Origin: Conyzicola nivalis
GTDB lineage: Bacteria; Actinomycetota; Actinomycetes; Actinomycetales; Microbacteriaceae
Length of the DNA stretch: 64,000 nucleotides
Assembly (NCBI RefSeq): GCF_014639655.1
Contig: NZ_BMGB01000002.1
Location: 496,001 to 560,000 of the forward strand
Direction: 5' to 3'
A program made the position numbers and the translations under genes. Below, piece by piece: positions 8,247-17,282 of the stretch. Every line of letters begins with the position of its first letter. Position 1 is the first letter of the stretch. The notes under the pieces were generated by a model. That model did no database searches and was not told where the DNA came from. It saw only the letters and a program-made list of their open reading frames with translations.

Positions 8247-9371
8247 ATGCGTGAATGTACTGTGCACAGCATCCCCTTCTTGGCGCGCCGTCTTGCCCGC
8301 GGTTCCGTCTTCATCACAGCGGCCCTCATCCTGGCCGCAGGGCTGAACCTCGGTGCCCCGGCGGTCGCCGCGTCCGCCGACGGCACCGACGGGATTTCCG
8401 GTACGCCCGCGAGCGAGACGGGCCCCGACGGCCGCAGCCGGTTCAGCTACGAAGCCGCTCCCGGCCAGCAACTGACCGACAACTACAGCGTCAGCAACAC
8501 GGGAACGACCTCGCAGACGATGCGGGTGTTCGCAACCGACGCCTTCAACACGGAGGACGGGGCGTACGGCCTGCTCGAGACCGACGCCGAAGCGATCGAT
8601 GCCGGCGCCTGGGTCACCTTCGAGAACGGTGCCAAGTTCGTCGACGTGCCGCTGGCGCCCGGCGAGTCGAAGCTCGTCACCTTTACGCTGGCGGTTCCCG
8701 CGGATGCCTCGCCAGGCGACCATGCGGCGGGCATCGTCACTTCGGTCACCTCGCCACAGGGACAGATCCTCGTCGACCGTCGCGTGGCCACGCGACTCTA
8801 CGTGCGCGTCCCGGGCGAGCTGCAGGCGGCCCTCACGGTGGGCAGCATCTCGTCGTCGTACGAGTCCACGATCAACCCGCTCGACGGAACGACCACCGTC
8901 ACCTTCACGGTGCGCAACTCGGGCAACATCGCGCTCGGCGGAAACATGATCGTCGGGGTGAAGACCTACTTCGGAATCAGCGCGGCGCCCATCGTTCGCG
9001 AGGAGCTTGCCGAGATGCTGCCGCGGTCGACGCGGGTCGTCACCATGAGCGTGCCGGGCGTTGCCCAGTTGGGCTACCTCAACTCGTACGTGTCGTTGGT
9101 TCCCACCCTGGCGGAGAACGTGACGAGCCCCGGCCCCCTTGCCGTGGTCGACCGGGACACGGTCGCCATTGCGATCCCGTGGTGGCTCGTCATCCTGCTC
9201 GTCGTCGGCGGCGCCGTATACCTCTTCCTGCGCATCCGTCGTCGCATCGACGGCAAGCGGGCCGAAGAGTGGGTCGCGCACATGCAAGCGGAGGCGCGAC
9301 GCGAAGCCGAGGCCGCCGACAAGGGTGAGCTCGTGGCATCCGCAACACTGACAGACGGAGACGCACGATGA
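8247..9371 (+). CDS. WxL-interacting-protein-like (DUF916-type) membrane-anchored protein
   Basis: 374 residues from the ATG chosen here; GTG 8262 or TTG 8280 are possible because no clear ribosome site is seen. Signal peptide to ~42. Residues ~66-187 look like the peptidoglycan-binding WxLIP domain (DUF916): FSYEAAPGQQLTDNYSVSN, WVTF, VPLAPGESKLVTFTLAV, PADASPGDHAAGIVTS. Residues ~194-300 are a second Ig-like domain with NPLDG. A TM helix (308-328) and charged cytoplasmic tail end it. In Firmicutes, WxLIPs hold WxL proteins on the cell wall, so this is the natural partner of the WxL-like protein encoded just upstream. Stop overlaps the next start (ATGA). Confidence 0.7.
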   Translation: MRECTVHSIPFLARRLARGSVFITAALILAAGLNLGAPAVAASADGTDGISGTPASETGPDGRSRFSYEAAPGQQLTDNYSVSNTGTTSQTMRVFATDAFNTEDGAYGLLETDAEAIDAGAWVTFENGAKFVDVPLAPGESKLVTFTLAVPADASPGDHAAGIVTSVTSPQGQILVDRRVATRLYVRVPGELQAALTVGSISSSYESTINPLDGTTTVTFTVRNSGNIALGGNMIVGVKTYFGISAAPIVREELAEMLPRSTRVVTMSVPGVAQLGYLNSYVSLVPTLAENVTSPGPLAVVDRDTVAIAIPWWLVILLVVGGAVYLFLRIRRRIDGKRAEEWVAHMQAEARREAEAADKGELVASATLTDGDAR

Positions 9372-10123
9372 CGCGACACACCGCCCGCCGAGGCGCCACA
9401 CTGCTGCTTTTCGGTACCGCAGGATTGGTTGCGACGATGGCCTTCGGGTCGTCCGCGGCCCTCGCCTCCGTCACCGACGATGACGACAACGGGATCGGAA
9501 TCACGATCGAGGTCACGCCCGGGCCGGTAGCGCCCGCGCCCGCGGCCACGACGACGCCCGCGACGACGACGACGCGGCCGACCACGCCGACGAAACCCGC
9601 GGCCGACGTCGTGGCCCCCGTCGCCGACAAGCCCGTACCGGCCGAAGGCGAGGTAGACCTCGGCGGCATCCTGTTCGTGAGCGGGCTGACCTCGGTGTAC
9701 GACTGGTCGCTCAACCCCCTCGACGGCGCCAGCGAGACGAGCCTCACCGTACGCAACGTGTCGAAGAGCACCTTCACCTCGACGGTGCGGTTCTGGGCTG
9801 ACGGTCCGATCGGCAACCGGCTCGGCGAAGTCCACAATGTCTCGATCACCGACCTGAAGCCGGGCGAAACCCGCACCGTCGAGGCGAGACTCGACGGAAT
9901 CGGTCAGTCGACCTTCGTGCAGGTGCACGCCACGCTCATGCCGCCGAAGGTGGTCGACGGCGTGGAGCTCGATTCGCTCACGCGCGACCAGTTCGTCGTG
10001 ATCCCGCCCTGGGCTGTCGCTGCGCTGGGCGGGATCGGAGTGCTCGGATTCGCGGGCGTCTCCGTGGCGCAGTTCCTGCGGCGCCCGACGTTCCGCTTCG
10101 GCTTCCGCGGCGTGCCCGCATGA
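9368..10123 (+). CDS. Exported Ig-like membrane-anchored protein, paralogous to WxLIP second domain
   Basis: 251 residues: signal peptide (~1-34), an acidic patch, a Thr/Pro-rich wall-spanning linker (50-80), one beta-sandwich domain (~97-200) and a C-terminal TM helix (213-235) with a basic end. The domain shares YxxxxNPLDGxxxxxLTVRN with the second domain of the preceding protein (NPLDG at 116-120 here), so the two are related. ATGA overlaps on both sides show tight coupling with the WxLIP-like and sortase-like genes. No enzymatic motif is visible; a structural role in a surface complex is inferred. I cannot name a family. Confidence 0.7.
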   Translation: MTRHTARRGATLLLFGTAGLVATMAFGSSAALASVTDDDDNGIGITIEVTPGPVAPAPAATTTPATTTTRPTTPTKPAADVVAPVADKPVPAEGEVDLGGILFVSGLTSVYDWSLNPLDGASETSLTVRNVSKSTFTSTVRFWADGPIGNRLGEVHNVSITDLKPGETRTVEARLDGIGQSTFVQVHATLMPPKVVDGVELDSLTRDQFVVIPPWAVAALGGIGVLGFAGVSVAQFLRRPTFRFGFRGVPA

Positions 10124-11106
10124 CCCTGGAGCTCGAGAAGGCCGTCGAGGAGCAACCCGCGCCGACCGGTCCTCCTCGTCGGCCGCGCGCCACGAAGCCG
10201 CCGCGTGCGCCCCGGCCTCCGCGTCGCGCCCCGCGCCCGCCCCGGGAGTACGCGCCGCTCTCCCCTCGGGCGATGCTGCTGCGCGGATCGCTGATGATCG
10301 TCGCCGCGCTCCTCTTCGCGTTCGTCGCGAACGCGATGGTGCTGAGTCAGGTGCAGAACCTCGTCTCGCAGCAGATGCTCTACAACGAATTCCGGCAGCA
10401 GCTCTCGGAGGGCACGGCGCCCGTGAGCGAGGGCAACTTCGAGGACGTGCTGCTCGCCGACGGAGCGCCTGTCGCCGTCATCGACATTCCCCAGCTCGAC
10501 GTGCACGACGTGGTCGTCGAAGGAACGTCCGGCGACACCCTCAAGGCCGGCCCTGGCCATCGTCGGGACACAGTCCTCCCCGGCCAGCAGGGCGTGAGCG
10601 TGATCATGGGCCGCGCGGCGGCCTACGGCGGCCCGTTCGGGCGGATCCAGGAACTCGCACCCGGCGACTCGTTCACCGTGCGAACCGGCCAGGGCAAGCA
10701 GGTCTTCGAGGTCGTCGGAGTGCGCTACGCGGGAGACCCCACACCGGCGTCGCCGAAGGCGGGGGAGAGCCGGCTCATCCTGCAGACCGCTCGCGGCGCA
10801 TCGTTCATCCCGACGGGCATCGCCTACGTCGACGCCCAGTTGCGCAGCGAGGTGCAGGCGAGCGGCCAGCGTCAAACGACCTTCGCAGCGCTCCCACCGC
10901 AAGACCAGGCGATGGCGACCGACACCTCCACGGTGTGGGCGCTCGTCTTCGCCCTGCAGTTCCTGGTCGTGGCCCAGCTCGCCGCGGTCTGGGCGTTCCG
11001 CCGCATCGGCGCGCAGAAGACCTGGGTCGTGTTCGTCCCCGTGGGTGTTCTCGCCGTGATCTACGTCAGCAACCAGATCACCCTCCTCCTCCCCAACCTG
11101 CTCTAA
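10120..11106 (+). CDS. Sortase-fold membrane protein lacking catalytic residues (pseudo-sortase)
   Basis: 328 residues with a Pro/Arg-rich cytoplasmic N-terminus, a TM helix (53-74), an outer domain (~105-245) and two more TM helices (273-293, 302-325). The outer domain follows class E sortases: [52 protein letters not shown], then RLILQTARG. In active sortases the GHR motif holds the catalytic His and TLTTC the catalytic Cys; here these are MGRAA (Arg165) and LQTAR (Ala224), and the downstream Arg is also not evident. The fold may be kept for binding LAxTG tails or for assembly rather than transpeptidation. Coupled by ATGA to the preceding gene; pstB follows 22 nt later. Confidence 0.82.
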   Translation: MTLELEKAVEEQPAPTGPPRRPRATKPPRAPRPPRRAPRPPREYAPLSPRAMLLRGSLMIVAALLFAFVANAMVLSQVQNLVSQQMLYNEFRQQLSEGTAPVSEGNFEDVLLADGAPVAVIDIPQLDVHDVVVEGTSGDTLKAGPGHRRDTVLPGQQGVSVIMGRAAAYGGPFGRIQELAPGDSFTVRTGQGKQVFEVVGVRYAGDPTPASPKAGESRLILQTARGASFIPTGIAYVDAQLRSEVQASGQRQTTFAALPPQDQAMATDTSTVWALVFALQFLVVAQLAAVWAFRRIGAQKTWVVFVPVGVLAVIYVSNQITLLLPNLL

Positions 11107-11128
11107 GACCGCCCCGAATCGAGTGACG

Positions 11129-12067
11129 ATGACCGACCCCAAGCCCAACGACGACCTCACCCAGGTGTTGCCGCTCACGCGACCCCGCGGCAAAGCGCTC
11201 GCCGTCACCGACCGCCTGCGTCTGCCCAAAGCGCCGAAGACGGCCAGGTCGACTGAGCCGGCGACCTCGACGATGGTGCTCGAGCGCCCGACGCTCGCGA
11301 CCCTCGAGGCTCGCAACATCTCGGCGTGGTTCGGCGACCACCAGGTGCTCGACCGTGTCTCGCTCGAGATGCCGGCCGGCGTCATCACCTCGCTCATCGG
11401 GCCATCGGGTTGCGGCAAGTCGACCTTCCTCCGCATCCTGAACCGCATGCACGAACTCGTGCCGTCCGCCAGCCTCGCCGGCGAGGTGCTCATCGACGGC
11501 GTCGACATCTACGACGTGGAGCGCAAGCTCGTCGACGCGCGCAAGAGCATCGGCATGGTGTTCCAGAAGCCGAACCCGTTCCCGGCCATGTCGATCTACG
11601 ACAACGTTCTCGCCGGGCTCAAGCTCACCGGAACCCGCGCCGACCGCGACCGCCGCGACTACCTCGTCGAGAGCTGCCTCACCAAGGCGGGGCTGTGGAA
11701 AGAGGTCAAGGACCGCCTGCGCGCCCCCGGCGGCGGACTCTCCGGAGGCCAGCAGCAGCGCCTCTGCATCGCGCGTTCGCTCGCGGTGACGCCGCAGGTG
11801 CTGCTGATGGACGAGCCCTGCTCCGCCCTCGACCCGACGTCGACGCGCGTGATCGAGGAGACGATGCTGGAGCTGGCGCAGGATGTCACGATCGTGATCG
11901 TCACCCACAACATGCAGCAGGCGCAGCGGGTGTCGACGCAGTGCGCGTTCTTCCTCGCCTCGCAGGGCACCCCCGGCGCGATCGTCGAGCACGGCGACAC
12001 CGAGGCGATGTTCTCCGAGCCGGTCGACGAGCGCACGTTCGACTACGTCAACGGCCGCTTCGGGTAG
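11129..12067 (+). CDS. pstB: Phosphate ABC transporter ATP-binding protein PstB
   Basis: 312 residues from ATG 11129; GTG 11123 is two codons earlier. About 55 N-terminal residues precede the ABC domain. Walker [10 protein letters not shown] (~91-99), the PstB-type Q-loop [16 protein letters not shown], signature LSGGQQQR, Walker B LLMDEP and the His of VTHNMQQA are all present. It hydrolyses ATP to drive phosphate import through PstCA. It is separated from pstA by about 9.5 kb of binding-protein and surface-protein genes, an unusual order, and would be expressed from the second half-operon. Confidence 0.96.
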   Translation: MTDPKPNDDLTQVLPLTRPRGKALAVTDRLRLPKAPKTARSTEPATSTMVLERPTLATLEARNISAWFGDHQVLDRVSLEMPAGVITSLIGPSGCGKSTFLRILNRMHELVPSASLAGEVLIDGVDIYDVERKLVDARKSIGMVFQKPNPFPAMSIYDNVLAGLKLTGTRADRDRRDYLVESCLTKAGLWKEVKDRLRAPGGGLSGGQQQRLCIARSLAVTPQVLLMDEPCSALDPTSTRVIEETMLELAQDVTIVIVTHNMQQAQRVSTQCAFFLASQGTPGAIVEHGDTEAMFSEPVDERTFDYVNGRFG

Positions 12068-12088
12068 TCGCCCCCGCCGCGGCTCGGG

Positions 12089-13222
12089 CTACTCCGCGGC
12101 GAGCCGTCTGCGTGTCAGCACGAGGGCACAGCCGCCGAGGAGAAGCACGACTCCCGCCGGAAGGACGATGCCCGCGTCGAAACCTGTGTTGGCGAGTTCC
12201 GCCGGCGCGGTGCCCGTCGGCGCGGTGCCCGCGGCGAGCGTGAACCTGAACTCGGGCGAGGGGTCCGAGATGACGAAACCGCCGTCGCCTTCGACCTCGA
12301 CGAGCGAAGCGAACACCGTGTAGGTGGCCGGCAACAAAGCGATCGACGTCGTCCACCGGCCCTGAGCGTCGATGACCGCCTCGGGTGAGACGCGTGAATA
12401 CCGCTCGAACTCGCCGAGGGGGAGTCCCGGCACGTAGGCGCTGACAATCACGCTGCGACCGGGGACTCCCGTTCCGGTGAAGGTGACCGACGATCCGACC
12501 AGCGAGGCACCCGGGGCGGGAGTGATGATCGTCGGAGCGGCGAGGAACCGGGCGGGCGAGAAGGTAAGTGTCGCCGGAGCCAGGGGAAGTCCTCCCGCCG
12601 TGACGCCTTCGAAGACGAAATCGTAGGGATTGCCGTTTTCATAGGGCACCACGAATTCGAGCGCGAACGTGCCCGTCGAGCCGACCGTCAGCGTCGAGGG
12701 AGGCCCGTCACCACTGCCGAGGGGAAAGAAGTAGGAGATGACCGATCCGACCGGCGCGGTGCCGGTCACGGTGAGCAATGAAGAGTCGAGGGTCGTGCCG
12801 TTCGCCGGGCTGGTGATGACGATGGACCCCGCCGTAGCGACCGGCGGAAGCGCGAAGGAGACGGTGATCGAATCCGTGACCCCGCCGAAGGTGGTGTGGG
12901 TGACGACAGCCTGTTGGGTGGCTGTCGCGGTGACGCCGTAGGCCACGCCGCCGGTCGTCCACGTGCCATCGGGCAGAACAGTGGTGGTAACAGCATCCGC
13001 CTGCCCGGCTGTCGGTGTCACCGTCACGGTGGCCCCCTCGAATCCGTTACCGCTGAAGACCGGGGTGCGCGACGCCGCGGTCGAGCCCTCAGCGGGAGCG
13101 GTTACCGCGAACGGGAGATCGATAGCGGACGCCGGGCCCGCTCCGATCACGGCAAATAGGAGGGAAGCGACGGCGATGGTGGCGACAGCGAGCCGGCGAG
13201 GGAGACGTGCGGACGGAGACAT
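12089..13222 (-). CDS. LANTG-anchored secreted protein with Ig-like repeats
   Basis: 377 residues from the ATG at 13222, chosen because a clean signal peptide (RRLAVATIAVASLLFAVIGAGPASA) starts there; the frame continues upstream. Three Ig-like modules begin with VTAPAEGST, ITSPANGTT and ITPAPGAS, each with a later 'v tGt g pG' strand, as in bacterial adhesin/Big-type repeats. The end is LANTG (343-347), hydrophobic helix, TRRRLAAE: a class E sortase sorting signal. No sortase with intact active site is in the window. It converges on pstB with a 21-nt gap; ligand unknown. Confidence 0.8.
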   Translation of the reverse strand: MSPSARLPRRLAVATIAVASLLFAVIGAGPASAIDLPFAVTAPAEGSTAASRTPVFSGNGFEGATVTVTPTAGQADAVTTTVLPDGTWTTGGVAYGVTATATQQAVVTHTTFGGVTDSITVSFALPPVATAGSIVITSPANGTTLDSSLLTVTGTAPVGSVISYFFPLGSGDGPPSTLTVGSTGTFALEFVVPYENGNPYDFVFEGVTAGGLPLAPATLTFSPARFLAAPTIITPAPGASLVGSSVTFTGTGVPGRSVIVSAYVPGLPLGEFERYSRVSPEAVIDAQGRWTTSIALLPATYTVFASLVEVEGDGGFVISDPSPEFRFTLAAGTAPTGTAPAELANTGFDAGIVLPAGVVLLLGGCALVLTRRRLAAE

Positions 13223-13319
13223 CGTGATCCATTCTCGAGGAATTGGCAATAACGTACCAGCGCAGTCGGGGCTGCGGGAAGGCGGATGGTCACGGTTCGG
13301 GAACAACCCGCGAGCACGC

Positions 13320-13811
13320 TCAGTCGAAGTCGAGGCTGAGCTTGCGCAGCAGCCCGGCGAGCCGTTCCTGATCGAGAGGGGAGATGGCCTCGAGCAGTTC
13401 GGCCTCGGCGGTCACCAGTTGGGCGATCGCGACATCCACTCGTTCGCAGCCGTCCTGCGTCATCATCACGAGGATGCCGCGCCCGTCGTTCGGGTCGGTG
13501 CGGCGCTCGACGAGCCCGCGCTGCACGAGCCGGTCGATGCGGTTGGTCATGGTGCCGCTCGACACGAGGGTCTGCTGCAGCAGCGACTTCGGGCTCAGTT
13601 GGTAGGGCGCGCCTGCGCGACGCAGCGCGGAGAGCACGTCGAACTCCCACGAGTCGAGGTCGGATGCCGCGAAAGCCGTTCGCCGGGCTCGGTCGAGGTG
13701 GCGGGCCAGCCTTCCGACACGGCTGAGCACCTGGAGGGGCGTGAAGTCGAGATCGGGCCGCTCGCGCTGCCACGCGCCGACGATGCGGTCGACCTCGTCG
13801 TTAGTGGGCAT
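13320..13811 (-). CDS. MarR-family transcriptional regulator
   Basis: 163 residues with the MarR winged helix: LDSWEFDVLSALRRAG, SPKSLLQQTLVSSGTMTNRIDRLVQRGLVERR (recognition helix and start of wing) and DPNDGRGILVMMTQDG (wing). Directly before the ATG the minus strand reads AGATAATAGGTCA, so the transcript may be leaderless with -10 GATAAT. No obvious target gene is coupled to it; the adjacent minus-strand surface protein is 98 nt downstream. Confidence 0.9.
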   Translation of the reverse strand: MPTNDEVDRIVGAWQRERPDLDFTPLQVLSRVGRLARHLDRARRTAFAASDLDSWEFDVLSALRRAGAPYQLSPKSLLQQTLVSSGTMTNRIDRLVQRGLVERRTDPNDGRGILVMMTQDGCERVDVAIAQLVTAEAELLEAISPLDQERLAGLLRKLSLDFD

Positions 13812-13904
13812 TGACCTATTATCTGGGGTCCGCGCGAAGCGGCCGTCTCGGGCGGCTCCGCGATCTGGCAGAATTGACGAGCGCGCAGGCCCTGCCTCGC
13901 GCGA

Positions 13905-13976
13905 TCCGCCTTAGTGTAATGGCAGCACGACAGCCTTTGGAGCTGTTCGGTCTAGGTTCGAATCCTGGAGGCGGAG
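13905..13976 (+). tRNA. tRNA-Gln (UUG anticodon)
   Basis: A 72-nt cloverleaf: acceptor TCCGCCT/AGGCGGA, anticodon stem ACAGC/GCTGT with loop CTTTGGA (anticodon TTG), and T arm with GGTTCGAATCC. The 3' CCA is not encoded in full (GCA follows the stem). It reads CAA glutamine codons. Confidence 0.95.
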
Positions 13977-13979
13977 CAG

Positions 13980-14009
13980 TCAAAAGAGCCAACGATTTGG
14001 CTCTTTTGA
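13980..14009 (+). terminator. Hairpin terminator after tRNA-Gln
   Basis: A perfect 11-bp inverted repeat TCAAAAGAGCC/GGCTCTTTTGA with 8-nt loop, starting 3 nt after the tRNA. The 3' arm includes a TTTT run, so it can act as an intrinsic terminator. Confidence 0.75.
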
Positions 14010-14302
14010 ATGCTCCGGCGTCTGAGTAACTCCGCACCAGCGAAGCACTGACCGCCGAGACCAACGTTCCGGGCCCGCCCACCCCGCCCTTCCCCTCGCC
14101 CCCCGCCGTCTGCGGGATCCTGGGACGTCTGCGGCAGCGCGCCGCTGCGCACGTGACCCGTAAGCGCGCAAACACCGCCGGGCCTCTCGCCTCCGCGGCC
14201 TCCCGGGACGTGCGCGGGTGGGCGCCGGTGCGCCTTCGTCCCCGGATTGCGCGCGCGTGGGCGCAATCACCGAGGCGCCCGCGATGCGGCAGAATGATCA
14301 CC

Positions 14303-15736
14303 ATGACTGACGCCCAGCTCGCCGTAATCGTTCTCGCCGCCGGTCAGGGAACCCGCATGAAGTCGCAGCGGCCCAAGATTTTGCACGAGATCGCCGGCCA
14401 GCCGCTCATCGGCCACGTGCTCGGCACCGTGCACCAGCTCGACCCGGCCCACGTGCTCGCAGTCGTGCGCCACGAGCGGGAGGCCGTCTCGACCATGATC
14501 ACCGGGCTCAGCCCCGACGTGATCATCGTCGACCAGGACGACATCCCCGGCACCGGCCGCGCGGTCGAGGTCGCGCTCGACGCCCTGCCCGCCGGGTTCG
14601 ACGGCGACGTCGTGATCGTGAGCGGAGACGTGCCGCTGCTCGACGCCGACACCCTCGCCGGACTGCTCGCAGCCCACCGTGCCGACGCGGCATCCGCAAC
14701 CCTGCTCTCGGCCATCCTCGACGACGCGACCGGCTACGGCCGGGTCGTGCGCGACGCGTCGGGAGCGCTCGACCGCATTGTCGAGCAGAAGGATGCCGCG
14801 GCGCACGAGCTGGCGATCACCGAGATCAACTCCGGCACCTATGTCTTCGGGGTGCAGGCACTGCGTACGCAGCTGGCCCTCGTCGGCACCGACAACGCCC
14901 AGAACGAGAAGTACATCACCGACGTGGTCGGCCTGCTGCGCACGGCCGGTGCCACGATCAGCGCGGTCGCCGTCACCGAGCCGTGGCGCGTCGCCGGGGT
15001 CAACGACCGCGTGCAGCTCGGCGAGGCCGGACTGCGTCTCAACCAGCTCATCGTGCAGCGCCACCAGCGCGCCGGCGTCACCATCCAGGACCCGGCGACG
15101 ACCTGGATCGACAGCGACGTGTCGATCGCGCCCGACGTGGAGATCCTCCCCGGCACGCAGCTCAAGGGCGCGACCAGCATCGCCACCGGTGCCAAGATCG
15201 GCCCCGACACCACCCTCGTCGACTGCGAGGTCGGCGAGAACGCCACCATCGTGCGCACCGACGCCACCCTCGCGGTGGTCGGCGCCGGCGCGACCGTCGG
15301 CCCGTTCGCATACCTGCGCCCGAACACCGTGCTCGGTGTTAAGGGCAAGATCGGCACCTTCGTCGAGACGAAGAACTCCACGATCGGCGACGGCAGCAAG
15401 GTGCCGCACCTCAGCTACATCGGCGACACCACGGTGGGCGTCGAGTCGAACGTGGGGGCCGGAACCATCACGGCGAACTACGACGGCGTGAACAAGAACA
15501 AGACCGTCGTCGGCTCGCACGTGCGCTCGGGCTCGCACAACGTCTTCGTCGCCCCGGTTACAATTGGCGACGGAGCCTATACCGGCGCCGGCACCGTTGT
15601 CCGCAAGGACATCCCCGCCGGGGCACTCGGTGTGAACGTGGCTCCGCAACGCAACATCGAAGGCTGGGTCGAGAAGAACCGGGCGGGAACTGCGGCGGCC
15701 ACTGCGGCCGCGGCGGCGAACGACAGCGACGAGTAA
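14303..15736 (+). CDS. glmU: Bifunctional GlcNAc-1-P uridyltransferase / GlcN-1-P acetyltransferase
   Basis: 477 residues from ATG 14303 (ATG 14294 is three codons upstream, neither with a clear Shine-Dalgarno). The N-terminal pyrophosphorylase domain shows LAAGQGTRMKSQRPK and later SGDVPLL and EINSGTY. The C-terminal left-handed beta-helix has hexapeptide repeats and the acetyltransferase signature NVGAGTITANYDGVNK. It makes UDP-N-acetylglucosamine for peptidoglycan in the cytosol. The ~290 bases before it are very GC-rich and show nothing I recognise. prs follows after 49 nt, a common actinobacterial pair. Confidence 0.97.
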   Translation: MTDAQLAVIVLAAGQGTRMKSQRPKILHEIAGQPLIGHVLGTVHQLDPAHVLAVVRHEREAVSTMITGLSPDVIIVDQDDIPGTGRAVEVALDALPAGFDGDVVIVSGDVPLLDADTLAGLLAAHRADAASATLLSAILDDATGYGRVVRDASGALDRIVEQKDAAAHELAITEINSGTYVFGVQALRTQLALVGTDNAQNEKYITDVVGLLRTAGATISAVAVTEPWRVAGVNDRVQLGEAGLRLNQLIVQRHQRAGVTIQDPATTWIDSDVSIAPDVEILPGTQLKGATSIATGAKIGPDTTLVDCEVGENATIVRTDATLAVVGAGATVGPFAYLRPNTVLGVKGKIGTFVETKNSTIGDGSKVPHLSYIGDTTVGVESNVGAGTITANYDGVNKNKTVVGSHVRSGSHNVFVAPVTIGDGAYTGAGTVVRKDIPAGALGVNVAPQRNIEGWVEKNRAGTAAATAAAAANDSDE

Positions 15737-15785
15737 CCCCCACTCTTTCAAGAATTTCAGGCGAGTCGAACAGAGAGCGGGAACC

Positions 15786-16760
15786 GTGTCCGAGATCAAA
15801 CAAACCGGACAGAAGAAACTGGTGATCGTTTCGGGTCGCGCGCACCCGCAGCTCGCCCTCGACGTCGCCGCAGCACTCGAGACCAGCGTCGTGCACACCG
15901 ACGCCCGCACCTTCGCCAACGGCGAAATCTACGCCCGCTACGACGAGAGCGTGCGCGGAGCCGACGTCTTCGTGCTGCAGTCGATGCCCGCGCCGCTCAA
16001 CGAGCACGTGATGGAGTCGCTCATCATGGTCGACGCGCTCAAGCGTGCCTCGGTCAAGCGCATCACCGTCGTCGTGCCGTTCTACCCGTACGGCCGCCAA
16101 GACAAGAAGGGCCGCGGCCGCGAGCCGATCAGCGCCCGCCTGATGGCCGACCTCTACAAGGCCGCCGGCGCCGACCGCATCATGAGCGTCGACCTGCACG
16201 CCGCGCAGATCCAGGGCTTCTTCGACGGCCCCGTCGATCACCTCTTCGCAATGCCGGTCCTCCTCGAGCACTTCAAGAAGCTCGACAACACCACGCTCAC
16301 CGTCGTCTCGCCCGACATGGGCCGCGTGCGCGTCGCCGACATCTGGAGCGACAAGCTCGGCGCCCCGCTCGCCATCATCCACAAGCGCCGCGACCCGCTG
16401 GTGCCGAACCAGGTCTCCGTGCACGAGATCGTCGGCGAGGTCGAGGGCCGCGTCTGCCTGATCGTCGACGACCTGATCGACACGGGCCGCACCATCGCCA
16501 AGGCCGCGCAGGCGCTCAAGGAGGCGGGCGCCCTCGGCGTCATCGTCGCCGCGACGCACGCCGTGTTCTCCGACCCGGCCGTCGAACTGCTGCAGAGCGA
16601 GTTCATCGACGAGGTCGTCGTCACCGACACGCTGCCGTTGCCTCCCGAGAAGCGCTTCCCGTCGCTCACCGTGCTGCCGATCGCACCGCTGCTCGCACGC
16701 GCCATCTACGAGGTCTTCGACGACGGGTCGGTCACCTCGATGTTCGACGGCGCCGCGTAG
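15786..16760 (+). CDS. prs: Ribose-phosphate pyrophosphokinase
   Basis: 324 residues, GTG start after GAGAGCGGGA. It converts ribose 5-phosphate and ATP to PRPP for nucleotide, His and Trp synthesis. Visible are the flexible-loop region YGRQDKKGRGREPISA, SVDLHAAQIQGFF and the PRPP-binding loop LIVDDLIDTGRT. Length is as expected. Lies in the glmU-prs order. Confidence 0.97.
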   Translation: MSEIKQTGQKKLVIVSGRAHPQLALDVAAALETSVVHTDARTFANGEIYARYDESVRGADVFVLQSMPAPLNEHVMESLIMVDALKRASVKRITVVVPFYPYGRQDKKGRGREPISARLMADLYKAAGADRIMSVDLHAAQIQGFFDGPVDHLFAMPVLLEHFKKLDNTTLTVVSPDMGRVRVADIWSDKLGAPLAIIHKRRDPLVPNQVSVHEIVGEVEGRVCLIVDDLIDTGRTIAKAAQALKEAGALGVIVAATHAVFSDPAVELLQSEFIDEVVVTDTLPLPPEKRFPSLTVLPIAPLLARAIYEVFDDGSVTSMFDGAA

Positions 16761-16777
16761 GGAACCCGCCGGTCGCA

Positions 16778-16822
16778 GATGAGCCGTTTTCGGGCGGATG
16801 ACGCGTCCGCGGCGGGCTCATC
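16778..16822. terminator. Nested hairpin between convergent genes
   Basis: Outer arms GATGAGCC/GGCTCATC enclose an inner GCGGA/TCCGC stem, in the 100-nt space between prs (+) and a minus-strand gene. No long T run is present, so termination is only suggested. Confidence 0.35.
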
Positions 16823-16860
16823 GCGCCGAAACCGGCTCGGGTGCCTCGGAGGTTGAGCGT

Positions 16861-17226
16861 TTAGCTCGACTGCGTCGGCACCAGCGGCAGCGTCGGCGGC
16901 CCCGGGATCAGCCCGAGCGACACGATGTGCCGGTCGCCGCCGAACTCCCCGTCGCTGTAGCACTCCCAGCCCATGCCGCCCGGTCCGAATACCTCGAAAC
17001 GGGCATCCGCGCCGCTGTCTCCGGCGACCGAATACTCCACCCACACCGCGCACGCCGACTGCGCCGACGACGCGGCGACGCTCCACGTGGTGACGATGCC
17101 CGGCAGAATCAGCCCCACGAGCGCGAGCACAACGACGACGCGCATCATCGTGAGGGTGCGCTTCGACCGCAGCGGCTTGCCGTCGCCGGGTTCGTAGCCG
17201 TTCAGCTCGGGGTGCTCGTCGCTCAT
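16861..17226 (-). CDS. Hypothetical single-pass membrane protein
   Basis: 121 residues: a charged N-terminus (about 28 aa with KPLRSKR), one TM helix (VVVVLALVGLILPGIVTTW) and an outer domain of ~70 residues with two Cys (SACAVWVEY and GWECYSDGEF) that could form a disulfide. I do not recognise the family. Its start lies 57 nt from that of the divergent CoA-transferase gene. Confidence 0.65.
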   Translation of the reverse strand: MSDEHPELNGYEPGDGKPLRSKRTLTMMRVVVVLALVGLILPGIVTTWSVAASSAQSACAVWVEYSVAGDSGADARFEVFGPGGMGWECYSDGEFGGDRHIVSLGLIPGPPTLPLVPTQSS

Positions 17227-17282
17227 CAGGTTATTCTCGCAGGGTCCTGTGCCGTGCGCCGCCCGATGCCTACAGTGAGCAG

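Noticed and set aside
14267-15919. 550-codon open frame on the minus strand
   Set aside because: Antisense shadow of glmU; no start signal and His/Val/Gly-rich shadow composition.
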